Positions 43,961-55,279 of a DNA stretch of 64,000 bases are shown piece by piece. The stretch is from Pythium myriotylum (lineage: Eukaryota > Oomycota > Peronosporomycetes > Pythiales > Pythiaceae): assembly GCA_023091665.1 (NCBI GenBank), contig JALJCQ010000034.1, forward strand, positions 124,001 to 188,000, in the 5' to 3' direction. Under the pieces are notes generated by a model, which did not search any database, was not told the origin of the DNA, and saw only the letters and a list, made by a program, of their open reading frames with translations. The position numbers and the translations under genes are program-made. How positions within the stretch are numbered: position 1 is the stretch's first letter; every line of letters begins with the position of its first letter.

Positions 43961-45780
43961 AGATCGAGTGGGAAGCTGGTGTTCATCCTGTTAGTGGATT
44001 TGATCGGGGAGACCGTGGAGTTGGTTGACGAGACTGGTCGTGAACGCTGGCGAGTGGTGGATCCGCGTGAGCCGGTACCACAGCTTATCTATCACACGGT
44101 GGCATTTTCAGATAATCAAATTGGGTGAGAAGGGGATTCCGCGCTGACTAAGTTCCCGGTCCACCCAATATTTTGCCCTTCCGATATCACATCATTTTTT
44201 GACATCCCGATCCATTTTGGAGTTCAGAACTGTATTATGCTCACACGCAACAAGAAACTCTCATCTGCACTTGCAAGAACCACCTGATGCAGTCGTTTAG
44301 ATCTCCGCCCACGCAACTCCATCCCTCGTATGCTCACCTTCAGATCACAATTTACACAATCGCTTTTAAGGAACTACGCCTTCCCGCCCCTGTGGCGGGC
44401 AAGCAGTGGACACACAAATCAATCGGAATCGTCATGCACTTCAAACCTTGCCACAACTGTACCCCAGGGGTACTAATATCCAGAATCATTCTGGTTTCTG
44501 GCATGTCTCGGGGAGCAATTCCAGGCAGAGAATGGATTTTGAGGGGTAGGGTTACCAACAGCCAATCAAAACGCTCTATTCTCAGAATGGGAATGGATTT
44601 GGCATTTATCGACCAGGGCCTAAACGCCAGTATATGCCAGTACACGAATCGTGACATCTTGATCTGAGTATATGTCACTAACGCGCCCTTTCGCGTGCAC
44701 AGCAGCCTTGGTGCATAAAAAGTACCGATTTTGAGCTTCAGAACGCTCTGTTGAGGTCTGCAAGCAGCCTGGGGGGCCCTGGATTCATTGGGCGAAGTCT
44801 GGGGCAGTGTGAAAACCTCCACGGAGTTGGCGAGGCCAAAAGTGCACTCGTGTTTTCGCGATTTTGTAGGAAAGTTTTTGACCCCCCATATACTGGCTGT
44901 AGCCAGGCACGTTTCTAAGGGCAATTCTAGCGGAGTGTCTTCATCCCAAAGCATAAATTACATTGGGAAGTTCTTAGGCGTTTCGATTGGTCATTTACTG
45001 TCTATTTACGGTCCCTAATGGCACTTTTAACACCCAATTTCTGAGTCAAGTAGACCGAAAACATGCTGATTTTGTAAATGGTGAAATAAAAAGGGGACCT
45101 CCATCCTCTGTACCTTTAGGAGTCCCCACCATAAACACAGGAAAGGAACCAAAAACACATGAACATACCAACTGGTACAGAATTACATTGCAATGTGGTG
45201 GAGCGACCCAATCCAGACGGGACGTGGCACAAGTAGCTGCGGAGGATGGGCCGACCCAGATCGAAGGGTGGCACCCAAGGCATTTGATGCAAGGTGATCA
45301 GGACTTCGGGTAACAGCAGGCAACATCAAGGAGTCGGCATGAGTGTCGTCCGAAGTGGCGAACCGACCGACCGCCTAAAAGAGGCCAAGTTATCGGCGGG
45401 AAGTGCGTTGAGCCGACCCAGCGACCAGGTGACCCGCCAGACGCTTTGAACCAGGCGCACGTCCACCGAGTGTCAAGGGAACACGAGAAGTGGCCCCGAA
45501 GTGCCTAGGCGATCGGCAGGCTTGAACTACTGTGAGGCGATCGTCGAGATGCCCACCAGATCGGCCAAGCGATTCTCCGTCCGCCTGGTGGACGTACGGA
45601 TCGCCTGACATATCGACGGATCGGCTGAGACATCTACCGATCGGCTGAGACATCTGTGGTATAGTGGACCAGGTCTGGGAAAGTCAGTTGAAGTGTCGAC
45701 GTCTGATTGGCTGGGAAATTATGGGAAGATACGTGATGGGCAGAGGGTCTGCGATACGACGATAAGGTGATGGGCCGGAT
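43961..45780. other. Non-coding, repeat-like stretch
   Basis: No gene recognised. Contains a 21-nt sequence at 44884-44904 that is the exact reverse complement of 34355-34375, another GCCAGTATATG core near 44630, and a 20-nt tandem pair at 45619-45658. These suggest fragments of dispersed repeats. Confidence 0.5.
45619..45658. repeat. 20-bp tandem repeat, two copies
   Basis: GATCGGCTGAGACATCTACC at 45619 is followed at once by a second copy that differs only in its last three bases. Confidence 0.8.
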
Positions 45781-45782
45781 GG

Positions 45783-46135
45783 CTAGTAGAAGGGGTCAGA
45801 GAGCGTCAGATTTCTCGTTTGAAGTCTCGGATTTCTTGTCAGACGGCTTGGATCCCTTACGGGAACGCCCAGATTTGCTGCCAGACGGCCAGACGTCCCG
45901 GTTGATGCTTGTTTGCGTCTCGGACGTCCCGACCAACCGCTTGCACAACGCCCAAGACTTCCTGGCCGACTGCTCGTTAGACGCCCCGGACGTGTTGATC
46001 GACCGCTCGTTTGACGTCCTGGACGCGTTGACTGATTGCTCGTTAGACGCTTTGGACGCCTCAACTGACTGCCCGCCAGATGTCTTGGACGTCTTGTCGG
46101 ATTTCTTGGCAGACGGCTTGCACCTTCATCGGTGT
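45783..46135 (-). pseudogene. Ser/Lys/Thr-rich repetitive reading-frame remnant
   Basis: Read on the minus strand, this stretch gives a continuous Ser-rich frame built of units like SDKTSKTSGGQS, KASNEQSVNAS, RTSNERSINTS, SGASNEQS, and GSKPSDKKSETS before a stop. The DNA around 46098 is close to that near 47455 inside the larger Ser-rich ORF at 47.1-47.8 kb, so the two are diverged copies of one sequence. No start codon and no domain; function unknown. Confidence 0.45.
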
Positions 46136-47113
46136 TCAAGAGAAGGGACACCTTGCCATCTATTTTGGGCGATGGGTGAGTGAATGCGCAAACACATGAC
46201 GACCGGTGGCTGAGAGCACGAGACTTCGAGAACGATGAGACGGCAGCCGGGCGTATGCGCAAACGGTTGGGAAACGTGAGGCTGAGAAGACTCGACATAG
46301 AGCTACGAGACGCAAGGACAGAGGTGAGGTGCATGTTTTAAGAGCATAGTAGGAACAGTAGGTAGGACAAGGTAGGCACTTAGGTTTTAGGTTTTGCAAT
46401 TCAGTACCGAATTCCCCTTCGTCTGCTCAAGTCAACCCCCGTCACGATAGCAAGGCTCGTGACGTAAAAGAAGTGGCCAACAGTTGGTCCAACCCGCTTC
46501 CAAGTCCATGGAAGCACCCTCCGAGAGTGGCCAAGTCCTTCTCTACTCGGAAGAAGGCACCCCCCGGCAAGTGGCAAGTCCCTGCGTGGCCGGCGTAAGG
46601 GCAAGAGGACTTGTTGGACGTGTTGGTGAGACGGCTTGACACACGAGCCATCTGCCGAGACATCCAGCAAGACATCAAGTGATCAAGGCAAGAGATCCAA
46701 GGGATCCAAGGCGTCAGTCAAGGCGTCGAGCAGAACCCGCGAGGTTCTGAGCGAATTGAAGGCGTGAGCGTTTGCGCGTGGCGCGAATCTCGCAAGAAGG
46801 AAGCAGCAGAGTCGTTGTGTCGCGGCGCTCTGTGTAGGAAGGCGATAATTGCACGAAATATACGTACTTTATCAGTGACAACCCCCCCCTCTGGGTCTGT
46901 GGATAGGAGAATCTCTGCAGATTCCACCCCCATTCCTTACGGAAGTCTGGTCCACAAATCTCACGACAACGGTTCGCTCACCAGCGAGTTATTGAGCGTG
47001 AACGACAGTGGATTCCGTGGTTCCTCGAATACCTTCTGGCTCTATTTTCTGGACGTCGAGGGGCCCCGAGTCTAAGCCATCTCGCTGAGGCTAAGACATT
47101 TTTCGGACCCACC

Positions 47114-47806
47114 TCACGACAGTGGTGCGTATGCCAGGAGTTCAGCAAGAGAAACCCTGCGGCCACTTGCCGCAATGCGGCGCTCCTTCGATGCGGTCGC
47201 CCGATCGATACCCCGAGGGAGCGATGAGAAGACTGCGTCGCCAAAATACTTGATCATGGTGGCGACGGCATAAAGCATCGAAGGATCGAGGTCGGTGGGG
47301 ACATCCCCAGGAGCTGAGGATATCCAGTCGCTCCAAGTTCGTGCTAACCAGAGCTCACGACCCCCTTTCCTCGAAGTTCGTGAGAAGAGGTCGAGCGGGT
47401 TCGACGCCTTGACGGGCCGCCGGGATTTCGAGCGCGACAGCCCGACTGATTCATCGGACTTCTTGGCAGACTTCTTGGATGTGTCGACAAGAATGCCTGA
47501 CGTCTTGGAAGAGGGCTTGGACACCTTGCAAGATTCCTTAGAAGTCTTAGCCGACGCCTCGGATTTGCTGGACGTCTTCGAAGACGGCTTGGGTGTTGGT
47601 TCCATCAGGACTTCGACGTCTGAGGCTGGTGATCCTCTGCGAGGTCGCTTGACTGCAAGGTAGAAGAGTGAGAGTGCCGCGTTTAGTTCGGGAGAAGAGT
47701 AGTCGCGCGTACCAGGCCGCGGGCTACTAGCTTCGCCAGTTGGCCGTTGACTGGGACGCTTCGCCGAGAGTCGGTCGGACACCGCTTTAGACGGCTTGGT
47801 GTGCAC
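47114..47806 (-). CDS. Ser/Lys-rich hypothetical protein
   Basis: A 230-aa frame from ATG 47806. The middle is a Ser/Lys low-complexity stretch (PSSKTSSKSEASAKTSKES, KKSAKKSDES), and the C-terminal 70 residues look globular (LYAVATMIKYFGDAVFSSLP). I do not recognise it. Low-complexity basic heads followed by a small helical domain occur in retroelement Gag-like proteins, and the surroundings are repetitive, so an element origin is more likely than a host gene. It could also be a pseudogene. Confidence 0.4.
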   Translation of the reverse strand: MHTKPSKAVSDRLSAKRPSQRPTGEASSPRPGTRDYSSPELNAALSLFYLAVKRPRRGSPASDVEVLMEPTPKPSSKTSSKSEASAKTSKESCKVSKPSSKTSGILVDTSKKSAKKSDESVGLSRSKSRRPVKASNPLDLFSRTSRKGGRELWLARTWSDWISSAPGDVPTDLDPSMLYAVATMIKYFGDAVFSSLPRGIDRATASKERRIAASGRRVSLAELLAYAPLS

Positions 47807-47986
47807 GCAAAGATTTTCTTGATCAACAGGTAGCAGAACTCACTCGGAAGCGGCAGTTTGAAAACAAGCGGAAGAAGCCGTCAAAGAAAGGCCGCCGAAC
47901 CAAGATCGGACCAGCTTTAGCAAATGAATAGTTTGGATTGATGTAGGTATTGTGCTCAATAATGACCTAGCTATCAACTTTTCTGT

Positions 47987-48550
47987 CTACATATTCATGT
48001 CCAGTTGGTCTTCAGAGTCCTTGCGCTTGTTCAACTCGTATGTCCCGGGATAACCGGTAGTCGAAACTTCTTCTAAGATGGTTGCGAACATCTCTCTCGA
48101 CGTTATCGATGAGTCAATATTTTCAAGCACATAGCTCCGCGCAATGTCGTGATACTGCGTGAGATCTTTGCACCATTCTTTGCGTTCGCGCCCCATACGT
48201 TTCGCCGCCTGGTTTTCATCACCATGTGTCAGATTTGCTTGGATCAATACGTCGGGTTGCCTTACCCGATCAATCGTCTCATCGTCTACGTCCTCATCTT
48301 CTTGAACTGAAGTCAGACCGGATCTCATGAACATCAGCACGATGCGGATACGACAGGTCCAATACGATCCTGGAGGCCTTCAGACACGATTCCATCCCAC
48401 AGACTATGAAGCGCTCGATACATTTTTGCAGCTGCGTAGCGCTTCTGAGCTTGGGTGTAGATGTGCATCTCGTCCAAGGCGACTGGGTAGGCACTCGCAA
48501 TACGTGTGTAAGCCTGTATCATCACGCCAGAACTGGCCCCCGCAGCACGC
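47987..48550 (-). pseudogene. 3' half of an unrecognised ORF split by the TTAA-bounded element
   Basis: Directly left of the TTAA at 48551, the minus strand reads KRAAGASSGVMIQAYTR, IASAYPVALDEMHIYTQ, and AKMYRALHSLWDGIVSEGLQ in one frame to about 48350. It then continues in another frame (ATG 48340) with LTSVQEDEDVDDETID to a stop at 47987, so there is an intron or frameshift near 48340. Across the element the same frame is found at 56768-57248. No domain recognised. Confidence 0.5.
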
Positions 48551-48887
48551 TTAACCCTTTCGCAATCCTACTATTAAAAGTCGACACGATCTGTGAGCGA
48601 GGCCGCCAGGCCGAGCGCCCCGGCCGCGCAGCGGACGGGCCTCGTACCCACCCAATCGTAATGGAGTAGGCTCAGACTCCTTTTTGAAAGGGATGAGCCC
48701 ACATAAGATAGATCGAGTTAGTTTCTGCGACAGATGGCGGGTTGAAACCTAACCCCTACCAGTGTTCAATGTAGCCCGCCGACGTCACCAAGGCGCGTCA
48801 CCCCGAAGTTGCTCTCTCACTTTTATGGGATAGTACAGGGCACAATTGTCTCGCTTATGTGACACCTGTCAGTGACCGTTATTTTGC

Positions 48888-48935
48888 ACCCATGTGTGTG
48901 ATCACCGTCACATGGGTACAGAGCGGGCTCTCTAG
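48888..48935 (+). repeat. Hairpin followed by CTAG, possible second Helitron-type end
   Basis: Arms ACCCATGTG (48888-48896) and CACATGGGT (48909-48917) pair with a 12-nt loop; CTAG follows 14 nt later at 48932-48935. Geometry resembles a Helitron 3' end, but the stem is short and may be chance. Confidence 0.35.
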
Positions 48936-49442
48936 CGCTGCTCGCTTCGATAGAGAGTAGCGCTTCCGGCATTGGGCGCAGAAAATCACCTGAGTAGAAG
49001 GACCATGATCATGTGATAAGGAAGATTCCACTGCAATCTGATGATACAAAGCTTCTGAATGCGAACACTACTCTATACTCAGAAAATCGTCAGTTTCGAT
49101 CAAAACCACCATGCTAACTTCACCAAAAATGGTCAGCATGCCTTCAAAATTGCCGTACCTCTTGCATTAGTAACGAGGATGGTGAGTGTAAAAGCGCAGG
49201 TTTGTAGGATTTGTGGAAGCTGCTACAGGTACGTGCGCACATGTGACCTTCCCAGGGGCTGCCAAATGTCCAAATAACAGGTTTTTATTGGATAAATATG
49301 AAAAATTAAGTGTTTTGATTGGTTATAAATGGGTAGAACTGCTTGAAAATGTTTTCTAGGCCCAGGGCTTGATGGTCTTCGACCTCCTCCGCCCCGATCG
49401 AGCGCGCCAAAGCTACCATTCTACCTTCTACCAGCATTAACG

Positions 49443-49988
49443 ATGTCGACTCCGACTTACATTCCACTCCGCGACGACAGCTCCGAGGAAGGGGAGGTCA
49501 GCGACGGCGGCTACGTTACGGTTCGCAGTGGCATATGGGACCTTCAGCCTCCGAACGACGGACCGGCCGCGACGGTGTCGCCTTTCGCCAGCCTCGCCCA
49601 CCAGTCTGGGCGAGTCCACGAATGCGCTTGGTGCGACGTTATGGCTGACAAGTGGGCGTTTAGCCGCACACAGCGACGCCAGCCGCGTCCAGTATGCAAG
49701 CACTGCCAGTTTCTAAACCAGGCTTCATACCCTGGAAGGCGCAGCAATGACCCGGCGGTTTATAACCGCCAACAAGCACGCCGTCGTAAGTAATTTTTAT
49801 TTTGGCTACTAAACGTGTCTAATTATTTCTCTTTAGGTGGGAGGCGCGCCGTGCGCGCGCACCGGCAGCTTGGGCTTGAAGCCCAGCTTGCGGCGGCTAC
49901 AAGCCTAGCCACGGCTGAGCTCATTGAGCGCCGCTTGCGCTCTCTCTACATGGTTGCTGCAACGATGCGACTCGGTCACTCCTACTAG
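49443..49988 (+). CDS. Small zinc-finger-like protein inside the TTAA-bounded element
   Basis: Exon 1 49443-49785 and exon 2 49837-49988, joined across a 51-bp phase-1 intron (GTAAGT to TTTAG), give 164 aa. The N-terminus is acidic (DDSSEEGEVSDGG). The middle has HECAWCDVMADKW and, 16 residues on, RPVCKHCQFLNQ, a CxxC...CxxC arrangement fit to bind zinc. Exon 2 encodes a basic helix (GRRAVRAHRQLGLEAQLAAA) and a second helix (LATAELIERRLRSLYMVAA). No family recognised. An intact start, splice sites and stop in a region otherwise full of broken genes suggest selection or recent arrival. Confidence 0.6.
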
Positions 49989-50228
49989 GCTGATAGCGTA
50001 ATCAGAATAAAGGGACAGTACAGTGATCTCAACAATTGGACAATATTTCGTTCTGATTATTTTTGGATTCTTTATCACTGTTGGCTAAAAAAGAGGCTCT
50101 GCGTTGCCTGTCTTTTTCCGAACTGATCGCGAGAAAAAAGAGAAGGTTGCGATCGGTTTTGAATTTCATTCTTTAAAGCCCCATCTGGCGACAAAGTCTC
50201 CTCTGGCGGCCAAGCAGAGGACAGGACA

Positions 50229-50241
50229 GGGGGGGGGGGGG
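50229..50241. repeat. Poly-G tract (13 nt)
   Basis: Thirteen consecutive G in the spacer before Helitron 2. No gene is recognised between 49989 and 50734. Confidence 0.9.
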
Positions 50242-50734
50242 TTGGGATCCTATACTTTTTGTGCGAAGATGTGGTGGTTGCGGCTGTAGGTGTATCGCTG
50301 GCCGTATACTACGCACCGAACGGAAGACCCCCGAGCTTTTAAGCTCATCCTGTAAACAGACAAAGGCTGCAGGAAGTGGTAGTGCCTCCTTCTCCTCCGA
50401 GACTGTGCATTTTGACGAGAGAATTCCCCTTCGCTGTCACCTTTCGGCGGGAAAACTCAGGCTGAGCCCGGGGGCCAGATTGATCAATTTATTGCGCACT
50501 CTATGTACGTGTCCCTGGTAGCGCAGGGCCACGTTGAGAGGAAAGGAATCAGGCACTCCACGACCCGCGCCTTTCCACCCACTACTTCTTTTCGGTGCAA
50601 CGGCAAAGACTAAGAAGACACAAGGTTCTTGGAAGGTGTCTTGCTTTTGGTGCTCTGGACAAAGAGGTAAATAGTCGTCTACTACGATTTGAAGTGCACC
50701 GATTTTCACAACGCCTCAGTGTATTCGCGTCTAG

Positions 50735-52131
50735 ATGGGAAACGCAGAGTCTGCACGTCACCAGGATGTGGAAGACCGTTCTCCAGCTGAAGCTGTTCGT
50801 AGTCCGATGGTGTTTTCTAACGGAAATGGGCAACGCAAGCCGAGGCGCAAATATACCGGTGTCGAGTCAATAGAGCTGCTGAACAGGACGCCTGATGGAG
50901 AGACAAGACAAGAACGAAGGCGACGTCTTAAGAGAATATCGGTTGCAATGTATCGCCTCAAGCATAAACAAAGTTCTGCGCTACGAAACCCGATGGAAGA
51001 GCTCGAGTCAAAGCAAGAGGATGATGACCCAATGGGATATGGAGGCGAAGAACCAAATCCATCTGTCGTATAGCGAGGAGGTGAATTGAATTATGGAGAT
51101 ACGGTCATCGGGTTTGATGGCGATTCAGATGCATCGAATGATGACTGTGAATCACAATGGAATGATTTGCAAGGTGAAGACGATAAAACCCCCATCGAAT
51201 CTGATGTAGACGGCGGCATCATTGAGATAGAAGACGCAATGCATGGGTTCGACACCATTGTTCCCAACTTGGATTGGTTTGGGACTTCGACTGATTCGGG
51301 TGCCTGGCAATGGTGCTTGCTTTGCTTTGCAATCTCCTGTGCAAAGCTGACGTACCTGGACGGAGATGAAGTCACAATTTGTGACCTTCACAACAGAGGT
51401 GCAACGAAATTGAAGAAGTACCTTTTGGGTACGCTTCATTCCGAGCTGGATCGCTTGGTTGCGGTCGGAGATGTTAACGAAGAAGGCCGTTACCGACGCT
51501 TCTTCCCGCGCCGATTTATCCCAGTTACCGGAAGCTGTATGCCACAGATCAAAGCATTTATCACCCGCATGGTTGCTCGATCGGCTGCAGACGGGCTTGC
51601 ATTTGAAGCTTGGGCTGGCGTGGAGGAGATTATGGCAGCAGTGCTGTACTTTCGCGAGCCGATATTCATATTTGACAAAGGCGTCCAGGATGATGATGAA
51701 GGTGGGCAAGTCAGCGCAGTGTATACCACCATGTATCGCTTGGAATTGGAGAATGTCGGTGGTGTACCTACCGAACGTGTGAAGATTCGCTCGCTGAATC
51801 CAAGCGTCCAAGCGATGAAAGCTCAATTCTCACAACGTTCTTATCGAATCGCGTAATCCCGCTCATGGTGACATTAGACCAGCAAGCACTTCACTATGAA
51901 TGCCTTCGACTGAACGAACATCTATACGCTGAGTGGTATCAGACCGACGAGAATGGCAAAGATAGACTGAGTGATGCTCTATCAGAGCTCAGGTTGTACG
52001 ATGCCCCGCGCGAGGAGCCAAGAAGTGAAGGCATCAGCTCGCACGTTCCAATCTCTCCGCGTGATGAAGAGGCCGGAGACTCAAGCTGCGATGTTTGTGA
52101 GGGACCACCAGTGCGGCGTCGCTCTCGTTAA
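50735..52131 (+). pseudogene. Helitron 2 N-terminal region with OTU-like protease, frameshifted
   Basis: The first frame (50735-51073) starts MGNAESAR and is basic and disordered. The next (51086-51856) contains NLDWFGTSTDSGAWQWC followed by LLCFAIS, which lines up with the OTU signature D-G-x-C-x-W/F-R, except that the catalytic Cys position holds Trp and the Arg is Cys. After a one-base frame change near 51850 the sequence IPLMVTLDQQALHYEC supplies the OTU His motif (HY). The segment then runs acidic to a stop at 52131. Mutated Cys plus frameshifts imply a dead protease. Confidence 0.6.
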
Positions 52132-52197
52132 AATCATTAGGTCCTCTTATCGATCATGGCGACATTAATAGTTTTGTTTTAATGTAGATCCGCTCCA

Positions 52198-54567
52198 ATG
52201 ACTGTCGAAGAAGTCATGCAACGGTATGCGACGCAAGAATCCGAAGATGGTCCCGCTCGGAAAAGGCGAAAGAAGAACAGGAGTGCAGCAATGGCTATGC
52301 TGCGTGGAAGGCTGGCAAAGACTGGTGCTTCCCTCAAAGCGGAGTGCTCCCAAGAGGTCAACGATGAACAAGCAAACCAGCGAAAACAAAAGAAGAAGAA
52401 GAAACGCCCCGAAACCAAGCCGATATTGATATCCATTGCGCTCGCAGCTTTAGGTGAATTCGTGGAGTCTGATAAAGTTGTCGGGGATGACATTGGACCA
52501 CGAGGACGTCATCTTCTCCCGGATATGGGCTATGAGTGTCCCTTTTGCGGAGCTGTTGACTCGGAAATGACTCGCTGCTGCAAGAATATATCAATTGTTG
52601 GACCAGACTTTGACTACATTCCAGAAGAAATCAGGGCGATTTTCCGTGACCCAGAGTTTCGCAAACTGATCCGCAAGTACAATCTAATTTTTCAGTTTAC
52701 CTCGACAGGTGCTGTCAGGGACAAGCGATTAGCGAGTGCGGAAGGAGGGACGTATACATACACTGTTCACGGACGAATTACGCACAAGATGGGGGCCCTC
52801 CTGCCATATGACGAGACTCCCCACATCTGTTCGCTCAGGTGTACATTTATGACGGGAGTATGGCGCGCGCTGCAGACCAGCAAACGAAGACCCGTGTCGC
52901 TATGCACCCAGAATTTGGGTTGAAAGCCCATATAATTCGAGTGCTCACGGAGTATATCAACGAGTGGAACGAATATGCGAAGACTTTTGTTCGTGCTGGC
53001 GAGTTCATGCTTCAGAGCCCAGGGCGCCAGTTAAGATTGAAACTTCATGAGCGCGGCCTTCGATTCCTTCGACGTTCGTTGGTAGCCCACGCTACATGGA
53101 GCAGTTGTATCAAGATGCAATGGCAATCGTTAGGACTTCGGGGTTCCAGACGCCTTCGTCACTGTCATGTGCAATTCTAAATGGGAAGAGATTTGAGCGA
53201 GAACTGGAGTACGGTCAAACAGCGTCCGATCGCCCGGACTTGGTCGCGAGAGTCTTCAACGAGAAGTTGAAGGCAATTCTACACGACATTCTAAAAAACG
53301 AGTGCTTCGGCAAGGTGCTGGCATACATGTACGTTATCGAGTACCAGAAGCGAGGCCTATCCCATGCGCACATTCTTTTGATCTTTGATAAGGAGTACAA
53401 GCCTCGGACAAACGAAGACTATGACCGTTTCGTTTCGGCGGAAATACCGGATAGAGAGAAGAACCCACGCCTATACCAAACTGTCCGACGGTGTATGTTG
53501 CATGGCCCATGCGGCAAAGGCTATGAAGGTGCATCATGCATGGTTGGGGGCAATTGCACAAAGAAATATCCTCGGCCATTCCGCGAGAAGACGGCCACAG
53601 CGTGCTTTTCAAGCGCCCAAATAATCATCGGACTATCATCAATAAGAACAGGGGTGGAGACATCGACGATACTTACGAGAACCCAGAACAAGCCAAGAGC
53701 GGGAAAGGAAAACATTCCTTTGCCTTGGACAACCGCCACGTGGTTCCATACAACCCTTACCTTTCTTCTAAGTATGACTGCCACATCAACATCGATCTGA
53801 TGATTCGTGAAAAGGCTGTGAAGTATCTCTACAAGTATCTCTACGAGGGCAGCGATCGCATCACATTGTCTGCCGAAGAAAAGTACGATGAGATCGCTCA
53901 GTTTGCGAGCAGCAAGTACGCAACAGAAGCTGCGTGGCGTATTCTCAGTTTCCCAATGAACGGCAGATCTCATTCAGTTGAAATGCTTCCTATTCGCCTG
54001 CAACATGATCAAGAGGTTCAGTACCGTCAAGGAGATAAACTCGAAGCCAACTGGAAACGCGGTGAGACAAAACTGACACAGTTCTTCCACACCAATGCAA
54101 CCAGTCCCGAAGCAAGAGATATTCTTTACGCAGACTTCCCCAAGCACTATGTGTGGATCAGCAAGAAGGGTGAGAAGTACTGGCAGCCTCGCAAGAAAGG
54201 TGGTGAGCTCAAAATCGGAAGGATGGTGAGCTGTCCCCCCAGAGACCGAGAACGCTATTTTATGCGATTGATGTTGTGCTTTCGAAAAGGCCCAACCTCA
54301 TTTGAAGATCTCCGCACGGTTGATGGCGTAGTCTACAGTTCTTATGCGGAGGCCGCAGTAGCTGCAGGCTATGCACAAGATGACAATCACTGCCATAGTT
54401 GCATGAAAGAAGCTGCTACATTTAAGATGCCAAGTCAGTTGTGCCAGCTGTTCGCGACGTTATTAACTCACTCCTCTCTAATGGATCCAGCAAAGCTGTG
54501 GAAAGACTTTATAGAAGATATGTCTGAAGACTTCGTTGATCCCACATCAGCATCCGTCACGCTTTAA
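52198..54567 (+). pseudogene. Helitron 2 Rep (HUH nuclease) region, frameshifted
   Basis: Three successive frames make one Rep region. 52198-52850: zinc pair YECPFCGAVD, then NLIFQFTSTGAV and YTVHGRITHKMGALLP. About 52839-53090: VYIYDGSMARAADQQ and EFMLQSPGRQLR. 53096-53600: IEYQKRGLSHAHILLIF (HUH motif near 53363), CMLHGPCG and CTKKYPRPF. 53600-54567: VKYLYKYLYEG (tyrosine motif near 53820) and FHTNATSPEARDILYADF. All are canonical Helitron Rep landmarks. At least three frame changes and the stop at 54565-54567 disable it. Confidence 0.82.
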
Positions 54568-54594
54568 GTTCTCCATGATATTGAGGACAGCTTA

Positions 54595-55242
54595 GTGAGT
54601 GCGGGGTTGTCACTAGCCGGATTTCCAATGCTTCCGCAAATTGAGGCGACGCATGCAGTCGCATTGAATGAGACTGCCAATCGTATCTCCGACATCCAGG
54701 GTGACGCAGACGATTGGATGATCCAAAATGAAAGATCATACGATCCAGAAGCACTTGCGCTCGCCGTGGCTAATGTCAACAACTTCAACGAGGACCAAGC
54801 ATTTGTGTATACAAGAGTCATTGAAGCAGTTGAAGGCAAAGGTGCTTCTCGACTATTCTTCTTGGATGGTCCCGGCGGAACCGTTTTGGAGGCCATATTA
54901 GTAACAGTGCGTCAACAGAACAAAATCGCCTTCGCAGTCGCAACAAATGGCATTGCAGCGCTTTTGCTCACGGGAGGGAGGACAGCGCATTCAAGATTCC
55001 ACCTCAGCCTGAAGCTGCATGGCAGCAGCACGTGTTTCATGACTGCCGGCTCACCATCCAGGCGCTTGATGAAAGAAACCAGTCTAATTGCTTGGGATGA
55101 AGCTCCAATGCAGCATCGGCACGCCTTTGAGGCGGTTGATCGCACACTCAGGGCGCTCATGCAAAGCTCGAGGCCTTTTGGAGGGAAGATCGTTGTACTT
55201 GCAGGAGACTTCTGCCAAATTCTCCCGGCCGTACAACGCGCG

Positions 55243-55279
<37 letters not shown>

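Noticed and set aside
43838..44128. Plus-strand frame of 96 aa opposite the second RNase H remnant
   Set aside because: Its sequence is the complement of the RNase H motif region; no domain of its own.
50735..51073. MGNAES... frame as an independent N-myristoylated protein
   Set aside because: It directly precedes, and runs in style into, the OTU-like part of Helitron 2; no separate gene signals.
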